DNA of 5,067 nt from CAJQQY01 sp964352225. GTDB taxonomy: Bacteria; Bacteroidota; Bacteroidia; Chitinophagales; Saprospiraceae. Position numbers and translations under genes: made by a program. Below are positions 4,961-5,067 of this stretch, in pieces. Location: contig CAYGRM010000448.1 in the NCBI GenBank assembly GCA_964352225.1, positions 1-5,067 of the forward strand, written 5' to 3'. The notes below the pieces were generated by a model. It did not search any database. It was not told where the DNA came from and saw only the letters and a list, made by a program, of their open reading frames with translations. Positions within the stretch are counted from its first letter, which is position 1; each line of letters starts with the position of its first letter.

Positions 4961-5067
4961 ACACTTTTGTTTTTAGCTTATAAAGTATTTGATTCAATAA
5001 TTTATTCTCATCCTCTAAGAGACTGTTTTGAAATGTGTGCTAAAATTTTTTATAGTGTATTTTTTTG

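Noticed and set aside
4908..5040. Minus-strand open frame reading LEDENKLLNQILYKLKTK before the membrane protein gene
   Set aside because: The composition is protein-like, but a TAG lies directly upstream, there is no ATG, and it overlaps the start of the membrane gene out of frame by about 50 bases. It could be the tail of a frameshifted upstream gene, but the window ends too soon to support that.

Overview
The window looks like a chromosomal segment of a Bacteroidota bacterium. It is strongly AT-rich, and one promoter (minus strand, 3842-3871) matches the phylum-specific form TTG-N19-TAnnTTTG. The genes lack Shine-Dalgarno sequences and have A-rich leaders, and the tandem universal stress protein is of a common Bacteroidota type. 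I cannot fix class or genus from sequence alone.

Layout. The left edge (42-161) is an imperfect palindromic repeat. Next comes a plus-strand two-domain universal stress protein gene (337-1179). It has a TGAC-N4-GTCA dyad upstream and an intrinsic terminator that includes its stop codon. From 1217 to 1553 there is no convincing gene, only possible RNA structure and a candidate promoter. That promoter would serve a small plus-strand gene encoding a basic 40-residue protein (1554-1676). A second, rearranged cluster of the repeat (1710-1832) lies between this gene and the convergent minus-strand genes.

The minus-strand block is transcribed right to left. An unrecognised multi-span membrane protein (4055-4960) is followed, after 289 bases, by a 616-residue PLP enzyme of the Cys/Met-metabolism family (1915-3765) with its own promoter and a 17-bp palindrome over the -33 element. 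A 32-codon frame (1820-1918) overlaps the end of the PLP gene by ATGA and stops inside the repeat.

How the parts work together. No shared pathway links the three main genes. The stress protein, the sulfur-amino-acid-type PLP enzyme and the membrane protein look like independent transcription units. The most interesting points are the PLP protein's apparent fused-duplicate build, in which a degenerate N-terminal half may supply the phosphate-binding Tyr/Arg to the C-terminal active site; the two small genes beside the repeat cluster; and the repeat family itself, which resembles REP elements mobilised by REP-associated (IS200-like) transposases. No transposase is in the window. Nothing here amounts to a defence system, CRISPR array or clear mobile island.
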